Positions 37,740-46,554 are shown, counted from the stretch's first letter. The stretch is 64,000 bases of DNA from JACKBK01 sp963707275 (GCA_963707275.1 CAVPPH010000006.1:1-64000), one strand, 5' to 3'. The notes: generated by a model from the sequence alone, not told the origin. Made by a program: numbers and translations.

Positions 37740-39464
37740 CTACCCGCCGCCCGCCTTGCGCAGTTCCTCTTCAACCAGAATGCGGCGGATGTATTTGCCC
37801 ACCATGCTCTTGGGCAACTCACTTCGAAACTCAACTTCCCTGGGCACCTTGTAGGGCGCCAGGTTTTCGCGGCAGAAGGCGATCAGATCATCGGCGGTCG
37901 CAGTCTCGCCCGGCTTCAACACCACGTAGGCTTTGACCGTTTCGCCACGCACGGGATGGGGAATGCCGGCCACCATGGCCTCCAGCACCTTGGGATGCAT
38001 GAACAGCACCTCCTCCACCTCCCGGGGCACGATGTTGTAGCCGCCGGCGATGATCAGGTCCTTCTTGCGATCGACGATGTAGAAGTAGCCGTCCTCATCC
38101 ATCTTGGCGATGTCGCCGGTGTAGAGCCAGCCCTCGTCGTCCTTGACGTTGGCCGTCTCGTCGGGTTGGTTCCAGTAACCCATCATCACCTGCGGGCCGC
38201 GCAGCGCCAGCTCACCCTCTTCACCCGGGGCCACGTCCTGCAGCTTGCCATCCTCGCCCGGTTCGAGCGACACGAGTTTGGCCTCGACATCGGGCAGTGG
38301 CACACCGATGGAACCGGCCTTGCGCCGCCCGTAGACCGGGTTGCAGTGCGTCACAGGCGCCGCTTCGGTCAGACCATAACCTTCCACCAGCCGCCCGCCG
38401 GTTATCTGGCCAAACTTCTCCTGCACGTCCATAGGCAGCGGCGCCGCGCCGCTGATGCACGCCTTGACGCTGGTCAAGTCGTACTTGGCGACATCGGGGT
38501 GGCTGTTGATGCCGATGTACATGGTCGGGACGCCGGGGAAGATCGTCGCCTTCTCACGCTGGATCTGGTTCATGACGTTGTCGATCGGGCGCGGGTTGGG
38601 GACAACGATCAGCTTGCCACCGCAGTAGACGCACAGCGCCATGCCGACCGTCATACCGAAGACGTGGAAGAAGGGGATCGCGCCCATCAGCACCTCGATG
38701 CCCGGCTCCAGATCGGTCAGCCAGTTGGCGCATTGGATCACGTTGGCGACCAGGTTGTGATGGCTGAGCATGGCCGCCTTGGGCACGCCGGTAGTGCCAC
38801 CGGTGTATTGGAAAAGCGCGATGTCGTCAGGCTGCACTGCCACCGCGGGCGGCGTTGGCGGATACTTGGCCAGCAGGGTGGTGAGCTGCCAGACGCCGTT
38901 GCCTTCGGTCACATCGACCCACTGGCCCTCCTTGGCCTGCGTTCGCTGCACCAGCCGGCTGAATGGAAACCCGGTGAAGTCGTTGATGCGGCAGATAATC
39001 ACCCGTTTGACGGCGGTCCTGGCCTGGATCTCCTGCAACTTCGGATAGAAGCTGTTGAGCAGGATCATGGTCTCCGCGCCCGAATCGCTGAGCTGATGCT
39101 GCACCTCGCGCGGCGTGTAGATCGGGTTGGTGTTGACAACGATCGCGCCGATCTTCAGCGCGGCGTAGAAACAGATCAGCGAGTGCGGCGAGTTAGGAAG
39201 CTGGACAGCCACCCGGTCGCCCTTGCGCACGCCCAGTTCCCACAGCGCGGTCGCCAGCCGGTCAACCTTGTCGTTGAGCTCGGCGTAGGTCATCTCCATG
39301 CCGACAATTAGCCCGCCGGGCAGGTAGCGCAGAATCATCTTGACCGCTGTCTGCGAGCCGTAGCGGGCAGCGGCTTCATCCAGCATCTCATGCAGTGCAA
39401 TCGCGGGGTAGTCGAGATGCGCGGGCACGCCGTCCTCATAATGTGCTAACCAGGGTTTTTCCAT
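37740..39464 (-). CDS. fadD: Long-chain fatty-acid--CoA ligase
   Basis: Activates fatty acids with ATP and CoA via an acyl-adenylate. The 574-residue frame is intact. The AMP-binding P-loop reads ALFQYTGGTTGVPKAAMLSH; later blocks are VEGYGLTEAAPVTH, GWLYTGDIAKMDEDGYFYIV and DRKKDLIIAGGYNIVPREVE, with the final catalytic Lys in LPKSMVGKYIRRIL. The N-terminus (PWLAHYEDGVPAHLDYP) is like that of bacterial FadD. It is transcribed alone, divergently from trpA. Chain-length preference cannot be told. Confidence 0.92.
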   Translation of the reverse strand: MEKPWLAHYEDGVPAHLDYPAIALHEMLDEAAARYGSQTAVKMILRYLPGGLIVGMEMTYAELNDKVDRLATALWELGVRKGDRVAVQLPNSPHSLICFYAALKIGAIVVNTNPIYTPREVQHQLSDSGAETMILLNSFYPKLQEIQARTAVKRVIICRINDFTGFPFSRLVQRTQAKEGQWVDVTEGNGVWQLTTLLAKYPPTPPAVAVQPDDIALFQYTGGTTGVPKAAMLSHHNLVANVIQCANWLTDLEPGIEVLMGAIPFFHVFGMTVGMALCVYCGGKLIVVPNPRPIDNVMNQIQREKATIFPGVPTMYIGINSHPDVAKYDLTSVKACISGAAPLPMDVQEKFGQITGGRLVEGYGLTEAAPVTHCNPVYGRRKAGSIGVPLPDVEAKLVSLEPGEDGKLQDVAPGEEGELALRGPQVMMGYWNQPDETANVKDDEGWLYTGDIAKMDEDGYFYIVDRKKDLIIAGGYNIVPREVEEVLFMHPKVLEAMVAGIPHPVRGETVKAYVVLKPGETATADDLIAFCRENLAPYKVPREVEFRSELPKSMVGKYIRRILVEEELRKAGGG

Positions 39465-39924
39465 GGTGGAACCTCGATTCGTGAAAACCAGCCTTGCGGG
39501 GGTGGAACGGTTCAGAAAAGCACGCCGGAAGGCATGTTTCCAGCATTGTTCTGATGTTCACATTATAGCCGCACTCACCGAAAGCGTCAACGAAACGGCA
39601 GTCGTTTGACCAGCAGCGGGCCCCTCCCGTATAATGACTCGGCTGCAGCGCCATGTGTCATCGCGGAGCGCGCATCCTCAGATGCGCCGTTGCGCGACCG
39701 TTGGCCGCTATGTTCGCATCGCAGACGGCCATACGCGGTTCGCGCAACCAGGGATGGAAATGTCACTGCGAGGCGGCGGCCGCCGAAGCAGTCTCTCCGG
39801 CTGAGCAGAGAGATTGCTTCGCCGCAGACGGCTCGCGATGACTGTGAAATACCATTTTCAAATTAGAATGCGAACTGCTCAGTGAATGAGTTAAGCAGTT
39901 TCCGCAAACACCGAGGACCACCAC
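39465..39924. other. Intergenic region between fadD and trpA
   Basis: About 460 bp between divergent genes. It contains a dispersed repeat at 39761-39843. I see no tRNA, T-box or trp leader features in front of trpA. Confidence 0.4.
39761..39843. repeat. Dispersed inverted repeat (GTCACTGCGAG family)
   Basis: Outer arms GTCACTGCGAG / CTCGCGATGAC and inner arms GAAGCAGTCTCT / AGAGATTGCTTC form a hairpin of about 80 bp. The same family occurs at 14879-14956. Confidence 0.65.
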
Positions 39925-40788
39925 GTGACAACAACCGGACCAGACCGTATCCGCGCCGCTTTTGCCCGTGCGCACCAGCAAGGGCGAGCGGCTTTCATGC
40001 CTTACCAGATGCTGGGCCATCCATCGCTGGAAGCATCGCCCGAAGTGATCACCGCGCTGGCCGGTGCGGGCGCCGACCTGTTCGAGCTGGGCTTGCCATT
40101 CTCCGACCCGCTGGCCGACGGGCCGACGATCCAGGCGGCCGGCCAGCGAGCGCTGGACAACGGCGTTACTGTCGCACAGTGTCTGGCGATGGTGAGCGAC
40201 CTGCGCCACCAACTACCTGACCCACCCTTCTGCCTGATGGGTTACATCAACCCAATCCTGGCCTACGGCGCAGAACGGTTCCTGCGCGAGGCGGCTGAAG
40301 CGGGCGTCGATGGGCTGATCGTGCCCGATCTGCCGCCGGACGAGCCGGAAGCGGAGGAGATGGCGGCGCTCTGTACGCGCTTCGGCATCGCACCGATCTA
40401 CCTGCTGGCGCCGACCAGCACCGCCGAGCGCATTGAGTTAGGGGTGCTGCGCAGTCAGGGTTTCGTTTATCTCGTCAGCGTCGCGGGAGTCACGGGGGCA
40501 CGCACATCACTGCCCGCGGACCTCAGCGATTTCGTCCAGCGCGTGCGGCGAATCGCCGACCGGCGGCCAGCCGGCGAGCGGCCTTACGTGGCGGTCGGTT
40601 TCGGCATTGGCACGCCGGAGGTGTCAGCCGCGGTGGCCCGCATCGCGGACGGCGTGATCGTCGGCAGCGCGCTGGTCAAGCTGGCCGGCAGCAGTGAGGA
40701 ACCGGCTGAGGCCGTGGCGAAACTGGGCGCGGCGCTGGGGCAAGCTGCGCGGCGGCCGGTCGTGTCCGCGACCAGCGCCGCCGAATGA
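39925..40788 (+). CDS. trpA: Tryptophan synthase alpha subunit
   Basis: Cleaves indole-3-glycerol phosphate to indole and glyceraldehyde-3-phosphate. The 287-residue TIM barrel shows GADLFELGLPFSDPLADGPT, holding both catalytic residues (Glu of ELGLPFSDP and the following Asp). CLMGYINPILAYGAERF, GVDGLIVPDLPPDEPEA, VSVAGVTGARTS and VAVGFGIGTPE, where phosphate binds, follow. Starts with GTG at 39925 after CCGAGGA. No other trp genes are visible in the window, so it is separated from trpB here. A small unknown gene follows after 25 bp. Confidence 0.93.
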   Translation: MTTTGPDRIRAAFARAHQQGRAAFMPYQMLGHPSLEASPEVITALAGAGADLFELGLPFSDPLADGPTIQAAGQRALDNGVTVAQCLAMVSDLRHQLPDPPFCLMGYINPILAYGAERFLREAAEAGVDGLIVPDLPPDEPEAEEMAALCTRFGIAPIYLLAPTSTAERIELGVLRSQGFVYLVSVAGVTGARTSLPADLSDFVQRVRRIADRRPAGERPYVAVGFGIGTPEVSAAVARIADGVIVGSALVKLAGSSEEPAEAVAKLGAALGQAARRPVVSATSAAE

Positions 40789-40813
40789 ATTCGGCGGCTG
40801 ATACGGAAAAAGC

Positions 40814-41239
40814 ATGCTGAAGCAAGCTAACCCGAATGCTGGCCAGAGCTATGCCAGCGAAGCGCAGGCCATTTATTGGGCACTGTTTCGCGGGGAAAGT
40901 CCCGGCCTGTTGACGCAGAGATATGCGCAGGCGGCTCGTGAGTTGGACCAGTCAGCCGCGCCAAACGACGTTGCGTTCATCCAGCAATTGCTGGCGCGGC
41001 ACGCGGATCTGGAAGCAGCCGAGTTGGCGGGGCGTCTTACCGGTCGGCTGCCGCTGCTGACGCGCAAGTTTACCGCCATGAGCTACCTCGCGGAGACGCT
41101 GCCCGACCACCAGCAATTCTACGTCAACCGCCGTTCCAGTCTTGTCGCTGGCATGGCAGCGCTGGCCCGGGCCGGGATGTTGACCGCGGTCAAGTTGGCG
41201 CGCGGGCTATGGCTTTTACGTAGGGTGCGTCATGGCTGA
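40814..41239 (+). CDS. Hypothetical protein coupled to a GMC oxidoreductase
   Basis: A 141-residue, mostly helical protein with no family I recognise. The central part (DVAFIQQLLARHADLEAAEL then TGRLPLLTRKFTAMSYLAET) is amphipathic, and the C-terminal part (SLVAGMAALARAGMLTAVKL then ARGLWLL) is hydrophobic and could contact the membrane. It overlaps the start of the oxidoreductase by 8 bp, so the two are translationally coupled. By analogy with gluconate and alcohol dehydrogenases, where a small helical subunit accompanies the flavin subunit, it might be a partner of the GMC enzyme, but sequence alone does not show this. Confidence 0.6.
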   Translation: MLKQANPNAGQSYASEAQAIYWALFRGESPGLLTQRYAQAARELDQSAAPNDVAFIQQLLARHADLEAAELAGRLTGRLPLLTRKFTAMSYLAETLPDHQQFYVNRRSSLVAGMAALARAGMLTAVKLARGLWLLRRVRHG

Positions 41240-42803
41240 GTTCATCGTCGTCGGGTCGGGCGCGGCCGGCGTCGCCGCCGCACTGGAACTGGTGCGCCGC
41301 GGCATCAGACCGCTGCTGCTGGACGCGGGCTACACCAACGAAACTGGCCTGCCGCCGGTGGATGGCAATCTGTACGACTATCGCCGCCACCACGACAGCT
41401 TCGATCTGCACATCGGCCCCGAGCTGGGCGGACTGGCGAGCGCGCTGCGAGCTGAACCGGGCGTCGCCAAGCTCAATGCGCCCAACATGGCCTTCGTCAC
41501 CCGCCACGCCGACGAGCTGGCCCCGCTGGAGCAAACACACTTCCGTGCGGTGCAGAGCTTCGCGGCCGGCGGGCTGGGCAATGCCTGGGGCGCGGGGCTG
41601 TATCGCTGGACAGGCAGCGATCTGGCCGACTTCCCGGTTGCGCTGTCAGAGTTGCAGCCCTATTTCGACCTGTTGACCCGCGAGATTGGCATCAGCGGCC
41701 AGGATGACGACCTGACGCGCTTTTTTGGCGACCCGGCCGGCCTGCTGCCCCCGCTGACCCTGTCGCACAACGCGCGGCTGGCGTATGCAAACTATCTCAA
41801 GAAGCGCGACCAGATGCAGCTTTCAGGGCTGCATCTCGGTTTTCCACGGGTGGCGGCGCTGTCCAGACCTCATGATGGCCGCCCCGCCTGCGACTACAGC
41901 AACCTGGAGTTCTGGCAGGCGCAGCCATACATCTACACCCCGGCTGTCACCTTGCAGAAGCTCATCAGCCGCGGCCAGATCGATTACAAGCCCGGCGTGC
42001 TGGTGCATTCGTGGCAGGAAACGGCAGGCACGCTGACGGTGCATGCGACCGGCATCGAAAACCAGGAGCCGTTCCAGTTCAGCGGCAGGACGCTGCTGCT
42101 GGCAGCCGGCGCGATCAACACGGCCCGCATCGCGCTGCAGAGCCGCAACGACTTTTCCACCCGCCTGCCGCTGCTGGAAAATCCGATCCTGCAGATTCCG
42201 CTGATCCTGCCGCGTTCCGTGGGCAAACGGCTGGACACGCACGCGTTCGGACTGGTACAGTTGAACCTCGTCTGGCAATCAGCGGCCAGTTCGATGCCGG
42301 TGCAAGGCAGCTTGATCGAATTGACCGCGCCGATGCGGTCGGAATTCTTCGGGCGTTTCCCGCTGTCCGCGCGCGGCAACCTGGCAGCCATGCGGACGCT
42401 GCTGCCAGCCATGATGATGCTGCAACTCTACTATCCGGGGTCGGCCCAGCCGCCGGCCGAGTTGTCACTATCCACAGACGGGCGTCTGCGCATAGTCGCG
42501 CCGCCACACAACCTGGACCGGGTTGCGCTCGCGCCGTTGCTGGCGGCGCTGCGCTCGCTGGGGCTGTGGACGCACGCGTCGTTGATCCAGCAGCCGCCTA
42601 CCGGTCACGCCATTCACTATGCCGGCCCGCTGCCGATGCGCGCCCAGCCGGCAGCCTGGCAGTGTGGCCCGGACGGTCGGTTGCACGGCACGCGCCGCGT
42701 CTTCATCGCCGACTCGGCCAGCTTCCCGACCCTGCCGGCCAAAAACATGTCGTTCGGCATGATGGCCAACGCGATGCGTATTGCGGCCACGGCTGCGAGT
42801 TAA
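41232..42803 (+). CDS. GMC-family FAD-dependent oxidoreductase
   Basis: A 523-residue protein. The N-terminus EFIVVGSGAAGVAAALELVR is the dinucleotide-binding motif for FAD. AAGGLGNAWGAGLYRW is the GMC-like second FAD contact, TLLLAAGAINTARIALQSR the third, and SFPTLPAKNMSFGMMANAMR near the end is the GMC C-terminal signature with its active-site Asn. Such enzymes oxidise alcohols, sugars or sterols. The start overlaps the small upstream gene by 8 bp, and an epimerase/SDR gene follows, so a role in modifying a sugar or lipid alcohol is plausible. The frame is intact. Confidence 0.8.
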   Translation: MAEFIVVGSGAAGVAAALELVRRGIRPLLLDAGYTNETGLPPVDGNLYDYRRHHDSFDLHIGPELGGLASALRAEPGVAKLNAPNMAFVTRHADELAPLEQTHFRAVQSFAAGGLGNAWGAGLYRWTGSDLADFPVALSELQPYFDLLTREIGISGQDDDLTRFFGDPAGLLPPLTLSHNARLAYANYLKKRDQMQLSGLHLGFPRVAALSRPHDGRPACDYSNLEFWQAQPYIYTPAVTLQKLISRGQIDYKPGVLVHSWQETAGTLTVHATGIENQEPFQFSGRTLLLAAGAINTARIALQSRNDFSTRLPLLENPILQIPLILPRSVGKRLDTHAFGLVQLNLVWQSAASSMPVQGSLIELTAPMRSEFFGRFPLSARGNLAAMRTLLPAMMMLQLYYPGSAQPPAELSLSTDGRLRIVAPPHNLDRVALAPLLAALRSLGLWTHASLIQQPPTGHAIHYAGPLPMRAQPAAWQCGPDGRLHGTRRVFIADSASFPTLPAKNMSFGMMANAMRIAATAAS

Positions 42804-42872
42804 CGCCAAGATGCAGAGGCGCAAAGATTTCTGATGAACCAGCTTTGCGTCTTCGCGCCTTTGCGTTGAGAG
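42801..42872. repeat. Imperfect inverted repeat around 42.84 kb
   Basis: TTAACGCCAAGATGCAGAGG (left) and the complement of CGCGCCTTTGCGTTGA (right) pair imperfectly, giving a hairpin of the widespread AACGCAAAGGCGC type. It fills the spacer between the GMC and SDR genes. Confidence 0.5.
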
Positions 42873-42885
42873 GGTGTTCACGTCT

Positions 42886-43763
42886 ATGACCACTGTCCTG
42901 ATCACCGGCGCGGGCGGGTTCATCGCCCGGCATCTGGCGCAGACGCTGGCAGCCGCGGGGATGCGCGTGCTGGGCGCGTCACACAGCGGCACAGCCGATC
43001 CAACGTACTGGGCGCGTCTTTCAGGCAGTTCTGGGCGATACACTGCTGCCCACGCTGGCATCCGAGCGGGTCGACACGGTGGTACACACCGCGCTGGCCG
43101 ATGGCGAGGACGCCTATCGTGTCAACGTGGACGGCACAACACGTTGGTTGGACGAGGCGCGCGCCGTGGGCGTCAGGTTGCAGATCTTCCTCAGCACACT
43201 GTCGGCGGAGGAGAACGCGTTGTCGGACTACGGTCGCGCCAAGTGGACACTACAAGAACGCTTCGTGGACGCGGGTGAGGTGGTATTTCGGCTGGGTGTG
43301 GTCGTCGGCGACGGCGGGATGTATGCCGCGCATTCGCAACTCAGCGACACGTACGCCGGTGGTGCCGATGCTGGACGGCGGCCGCCAGTTGCTTTACGTG
43401 GCCGGCATCGAGACGTTGTGCACGGCCCTTCGCGACACAATCACCAGTGACGGAGCAGGACAGCGCGGCGCGGCCTTGAACTTCGTACAGCCGGAGCCGG
43501 TGACGCTGCGTGAAATGGTCGAGACCATCAACCACCAGGCCGGGCGGCGGACGGTGCTGCTGCCGGTGCCTGCCGGGCCGGTGCTGGCAGCGCTGGAGAT
43601 CGTGGAACGCGTGCCGCTGCTGCGCCTGCCGGTCACCAGCACCAACGTACGCGGCCTGATCCAGCAAGGCCAGCGGCGCTTTCCGTCGGATTTCGAGCGC
43701 TTCGGATATCCTGAAGAATCCCTGGAAGCGTTAATTGCAGCCGCGTCGGCTTATTGCATTTGA
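42886..43763 (+). CDS. NAD-dependent epimerase/SDR protein, two frameshifts
   Basis: Three frames join into about 290 residues, with breaks near 43020 and 43355. The N-terminus TTVLITGAGGFIARHLAQTL is the extended-SDR nucleotide motif GxxGFI. DTVVHTALADGEDAYRVNVD, ARAVGVRLQIFLSTLSAEEN and SDYGRAKWTLQERF follow; the last carries the Tyr-x3-Lys catalytic pair in YGRAK. The final part (LREMVETINHQAGRRTVLLP) fits sugar epimerase/reductase tails. The product and substrate are unknown; it probably works with the GMC oxidoreductase upstream. Its 3' end overlaps the convergent anti-sigma gene by 33 bp. Confidence 0.75.
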
Positions 43764-44777
43764 TGCCCGTTGCCGAATGGCCGGTTGCAGCGTGAGGTCC
43801 TCAGCGACTTTGTCCGGCGCCATCAACCACGGCTGCTGTGAATGCACGACGCTGAAGACATCGGCATGGTGAAGCGCCAGATTCAGCACGTTTAGCCCGC
43901 CCACCTGCGCCCCTCCCGCCAATCCACGGGAAGCTGCCTGCGGCAACGTGCGGAAATTCTGATCGATGAAGGGCACCAGGTCTTCGACCATATAGTCCTC
44001 CCAGTTACCCGTAATTGGAGAGTTCGCTATGATCGCCTCTGTCCCGAGCACAGTACGAATTCCGGGCACCACAATGATCATCTCCTGCATGGCGCCCTGG
44101 CCGGTCAATTTGTCCGCAATGAGTTCGATCAGATCGTCTTCGTCGGTCCGGTCCGGCGTTTGATCACCCGAAGCGAAATAATATGCGACCGGATATCTAC
44201 GATCCGATGTTGCATATGAAGGCGGCAAAATGACTGCAACGGGCTGCATGGCTGGCTCACCGATGATACTATTGGCAAGCGACGGCGCCGGGACGTCGAC
44301 GATAATTCGACCAGAAGGCGATTCTGGCACCGGCCGCGGCGTCGGACGAGGCTCCGGTGCTGGCGCGGCTGGCGGCGCAAGGATTGCCACCATTGTTTGC
44401 AGCGGCGACGCCAACTGTGCCGGTAGCGGCTCTGTGGCCGGTTGGTTGCCCGGAGCCGTAACAATGAAGGTATACAGTGTGCTGACACCGATTAGCGTCA
44501 GGATGACAAGAAATGCCAGCGATCCAGCAAAGCTTTGCGTGCCATTGTGATGTCGCCCGCCTTGTGCGTGAGCAAGGACCGCTCGACGTATCGGAGGGGG
44601 AGCAGAGGTTCGCACAGGCGACAGGTTCAGACGACGGCGCAAGAACTGATCGGTGCGGGCGTAGCTGCTGCACTCTTCGCAGTCCCGCAAATGGTTGGCA
44701 AGGTGCTTGGCGTCTTCCTCTCCAAGACTTGCCTGCTGAATCAACCGCCTTGCCTCACGATGGGAAACCGATGTCAT
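43731..44777 (-). CDS. Anti-sigma factor: zinc-binding N-terminus, membrane helix, and an esterase-like outer domain without the nucleophile
   Basis: A 348-residue protein. Residues about 24-35 (HLANHLRDCEECSSYA) contain H-x3-C-x2-C, the zinc anti-sigma (ZAS) motif that binds ECF sigma factors in the cytoplasm. A membrane helix follows (SLAFLVILTLIGVSTLYTFI), then a Pro-rich spacer, then an outside domain (AVILPPSYATSDRRYPVAYY; MQEMIIVVPGIRTVLGTEAI; WEDYMVEDLVPFIDQNFRTL; SRGLAGGAQVGGLNVLNLAL) clearly related to the esterase at 10.6-11.7 kb. Where that enzyme has GLAGCSNGG, this one has GLAGGAQVGG, so the serine is missing, and the protein stops before the catalytic His region. Likely a ligand sensor. 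The start overlaps the sigma gene stop (ATGA). Confidence 0.75.
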   Translation of the reverse strand: MTSVSHREARRLIQQASLGEEDAKHLANHLRDCEECSSYARTDQFLRRRLNLSPVRTSAPPPIRRAVLAHAQGGRHHNGTQSFAGSLAFLVILTLIGVSTLYTFIVTAPGNQPATEPLPAQLASPLQTMVAILAPPAAPAPEPRPTPRPVPESPSGRIIVDVPAPSLANSIIGEPAMQPVAVILPPSYATSDRRYPVAYYFASGDQTPDRTDEDDLIELIADKLTGQGAMQEMIIVVPGIRTVLGTEAIIANSPITGNWEDYMVEDLVPFIDQNFRTLPQAASRGLAGGAQVGGLNVLNLALHHADVFSVVHSQQPWLMAPDKVAEDLTLQPAIRQRASNAISRRGCN

Positions 44778-45349
44778 GATTCTACTCCAAACATACCCGA
44801 CTGCGCCTCGCCAATGGTGAGTTGGTGCCCCAGCTTGCGACAGGCATAATGCAGACGGGAATAGACAGTACCTTCACTGATGCCCATGATCTCTGCGATC
44901 TCTGTAGCCTTCATGCCGTGGACATAGCGCAGAATAATTGGTACGCTATGCTTCTCACCCAACTGGTCTACGGCTCGCCACAACTCATCGCCCATCTCAC
45001 TTCGAATGGTCTGAACTTCCGGCGATGGATGCGGCGGACGGCGGTCCTCAAGCCAGTGCCACGCGTTGTGCCATCTTTGACGCGCCTGGCGTCTGCGTAA
45101 CCGGTCGCGGCACAGGTTGACTGCAATGGTGGACAACCACGACTTCAGGTTGGTGCCTGGGCGATATTGGTGGATCGTGTGCAGAGCCTTGATGAAAGTC
45201 TCCTGGGCGATGTCATCAGCTTCTTCAACATTGCGCAGAATTGAATAGGCGACATGATGAACCGTCGCAAAGTACGTGTCCAGCAACGATACAGCCAGAT
45301 CCTCCTGGCTGTATGTTCTCTGTTGAAGAAGTTGTTCGGGACTTTTCAT
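44774..45349 (-). CDS. ECF RNA polymerase sigma factor
   Basis: A 191-residue sigma factor with region 2 (LLDTYFATVHHVAYSILRNV; EADDIAQETFIKALHTIHQY; NLKSWLSTIAVNLCRDRLRR) and region 4 (HSVPIILRYVHGMKATEIAE; IMGISEGTVYSRLHYACRKL). It lacks sigma regions 1 and 3, as ECF factors do. The stop overlaps the start of the membrane anti-sigma gene by four bases, so the pair is translated together in balanced amounts. A candidate ECF-type promoter lies just upstream, consistent with self-activation when the anti-sigma factor lets go. Confidence 0.9.
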   Translation of the reverse strand: MKSPEQLLQQRTYSQEDLAVSLLDTYFATVHHVAYSILRNVEEADDIAQETFIKALHTIHQYRPGTNLKSWLSTIAVNLCRDRLRRRQARQRWHNAWHWLEDRRPPHPSPEVQTIRSEMGDELWRAVDQLGEKHSVPIILRYVHGMKATEIAEIMGISEGTVYSRLHYACRKLGHQLTIGEAQSGMFGVES

Positions 45350-45369
45350 GGTCGAACCTTGTATACATC

Positions 45370-45397
45370 TAAACGCATACGCGGAAAAAAACCTTCA
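45370..45397 (-). promoter_or_regulatory. Candidate ECF-type promoter of the sigma/anti-sigma operon
   Basis: On the minus strand TGAAGGT (45397-45391) and CGTTTA (45375-45370) are 15 bp apart, resembling the TGAAAC-N16-CGTCTA pattern of ECF promoters. The sigma start codon is 21 bp further on. The match is loose and the leader would be short. Confidence 0.3.
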
Positions 45398-45522
45398 AAC
45401 ATCTCGCGTTGTCGTGTTGTTTGGGGCTGCTTTCAGTTGTCCACACGCCAAACTTGTGTATACTTGAAACCGTGACCTTCCATCAATTCGCCCACCTACC
45501 CCATTTCACAAAGTAACCAACC

Positions 45523-46083
45523 ATGCATCACCGTGAAACACATACTGTCGAAGTAGCTGGCCTGACCCGCCACTTTCCCCTGTTCGAGGTTGCGCCCGGC
45601 GTGCGCATCGCGATTTTCAACATGCTGGGCGACACCTACGTCGTCAAGGCAGCCGCGGCCGCGCTGGCCGAGCAACTACGCGACGTCCACGCCGATGTGC
45701 TGGTCACCGCCGAAGCGAAGAGCATCCCGCTGATCTACGAGATGAGCGCGCTGATGGGCCTGCCCTACGTCGTCCTGCGCAAAAGCTACAAGAGCTACAT
45801 GGGTGACGTGATCCGCAGCGAGACGGTCTCCATCACCACCGGCCGGCCGCAGACCCTCTTCCTGGACGAAAAAGACCATCGGCTGATCATCGGCAAGAAT
45901 GTGATCTTGATCGACGATGTGGTAAGCACTGGCAGCACACTGGAAGGCATGCAAGACATCGTCGAACGGGCAGATGCCAGAGTCGCCAAAGTCGCGGCTG
46001 TCTTCACCGAAGGCAACGGTGACTGGTCACATGTCATCGCGCTGGGCAACCTGCCGGTGTTTGTGGATGGAAAAACCAGCTAA
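45523..46083 (+). CDS. Purine phosphoribosyltransferase-like protein (Apt type)
   Basis: A 186-residue type I phosphoribosyltransferase. The PRPP loop is VILIDDVVSTGSTLEGMQDI, with the two Asp and the STGST turn. The upstream block DVLVTAEAKSIPLIYEMSAL replaces the usual AxExRGF of adenine phosphoribosyltransferase, and YVVLRKSYKSYMGDVIRSET resembles the flexible loop. Conversion of adenine or a related base with PRPP is likely but not certain, since close relatives act as regulators. The gene is divergent from the ECF sigma operon, about 170 bp apart. A ferritin-like gene follows after 27 bp. Confidence 0.75.
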   Translation: MHHRETHTVEVAGLTRHFPLFEVAPGVRIAIFNMLGDTYVVKAAAAALAEQLRDVHADVLVTAEAKSIPLIYEMSALMGLPYVVLRKSYKSYMGDVIRSETVSITTGRPQTLFLDEKDHRLIIGKNVILIDDVVSTGSTLEGMQDIVERADARVAKVAAVFTEGNGDWSHVIALGNLPVFVDGKTS

Positions 46084-46110
46084 CGTTACCCCATAAGAAA
46101 GGGAATTCTC

Positions 46111-46536
46111 ATGGACAAGCAAACGATGATCGACCACCTGAACGATGACCTCGCCGGCGAGCTCGGCGCGATCATCCAGTACATCACCTACGCCGCCAAG
46201 GCCACCGGCCCCTACCGGCCGCAGCTGGCGCAGTTCTTCCTGACCGAAGTGGCCGACGAGCAACTGCACGCGCAGTATCTGGCCAACAAGATCGTGGCGC
46301 TGGGCGGCGAGCCAACTACGGTGGCGCGGTCCGTGCCAGCGGCCAGCAACAACCGCGAGATGCTTCAGGCGATCCTGGCCGCCGAACGACAGGCGACCAA
46401 GGACTACTCTCAGCGGGCCAAAGAGGCTGAAGAGTACGGTGACAAAGGTATGATGGTTCAGCTTGAGGACATGGTGCGCGACGAGAGCGGTCACTCCGAG
46501 GAGACCGAGCGAATGCTGCGCGACTGGCCGCTGTAA
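46111..46536 (+). CDS. Ferritin-like (bacterioferritin-type) four-helix protein
   Basis: A 141-residue helical protein. MIDHLNDDLAGELGAIIQYI and FLTEVADEQLHAQYLANKIV carry the first metal ligands (Glu of AGELGA; Glu and His of DEQLHA). AILAAERQATKDYSQRAKEA and VQLEDMVRDESGHSEETERM carry the second set. This is the ferritin-like diiron pattern. Members store iron or protect against peroxide; the small size is typical of the short bacterioferritin-like group. A strong terminator 20 bp downstream ends the transcript. Confidence 0.85.
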   Translation: MDKQTMIDHLNDDLAGELGAIIQYITYAAKATGPYRPQLAQFFLTEVADEQLHAQYLANKIVALGGEPTTVARSVPAASNNREMLQAILAAERQATKDYSQRAKEAEEYGDKGMMVQLEDMVRDESGHSEETERMLRDWPL

Positions 46537-46554
46537 CGCACTGACGCCACTGAC

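Noticed and set aside
37677..39311. A 544-codon open frame on the plus strand
   Set aside because: It lies exactly opposite the acyl-CoA ligase gene, whose protein has every family motif. The plus-strand product is rich in His, Gln and Arg, as expected of antisense GC-rich code.
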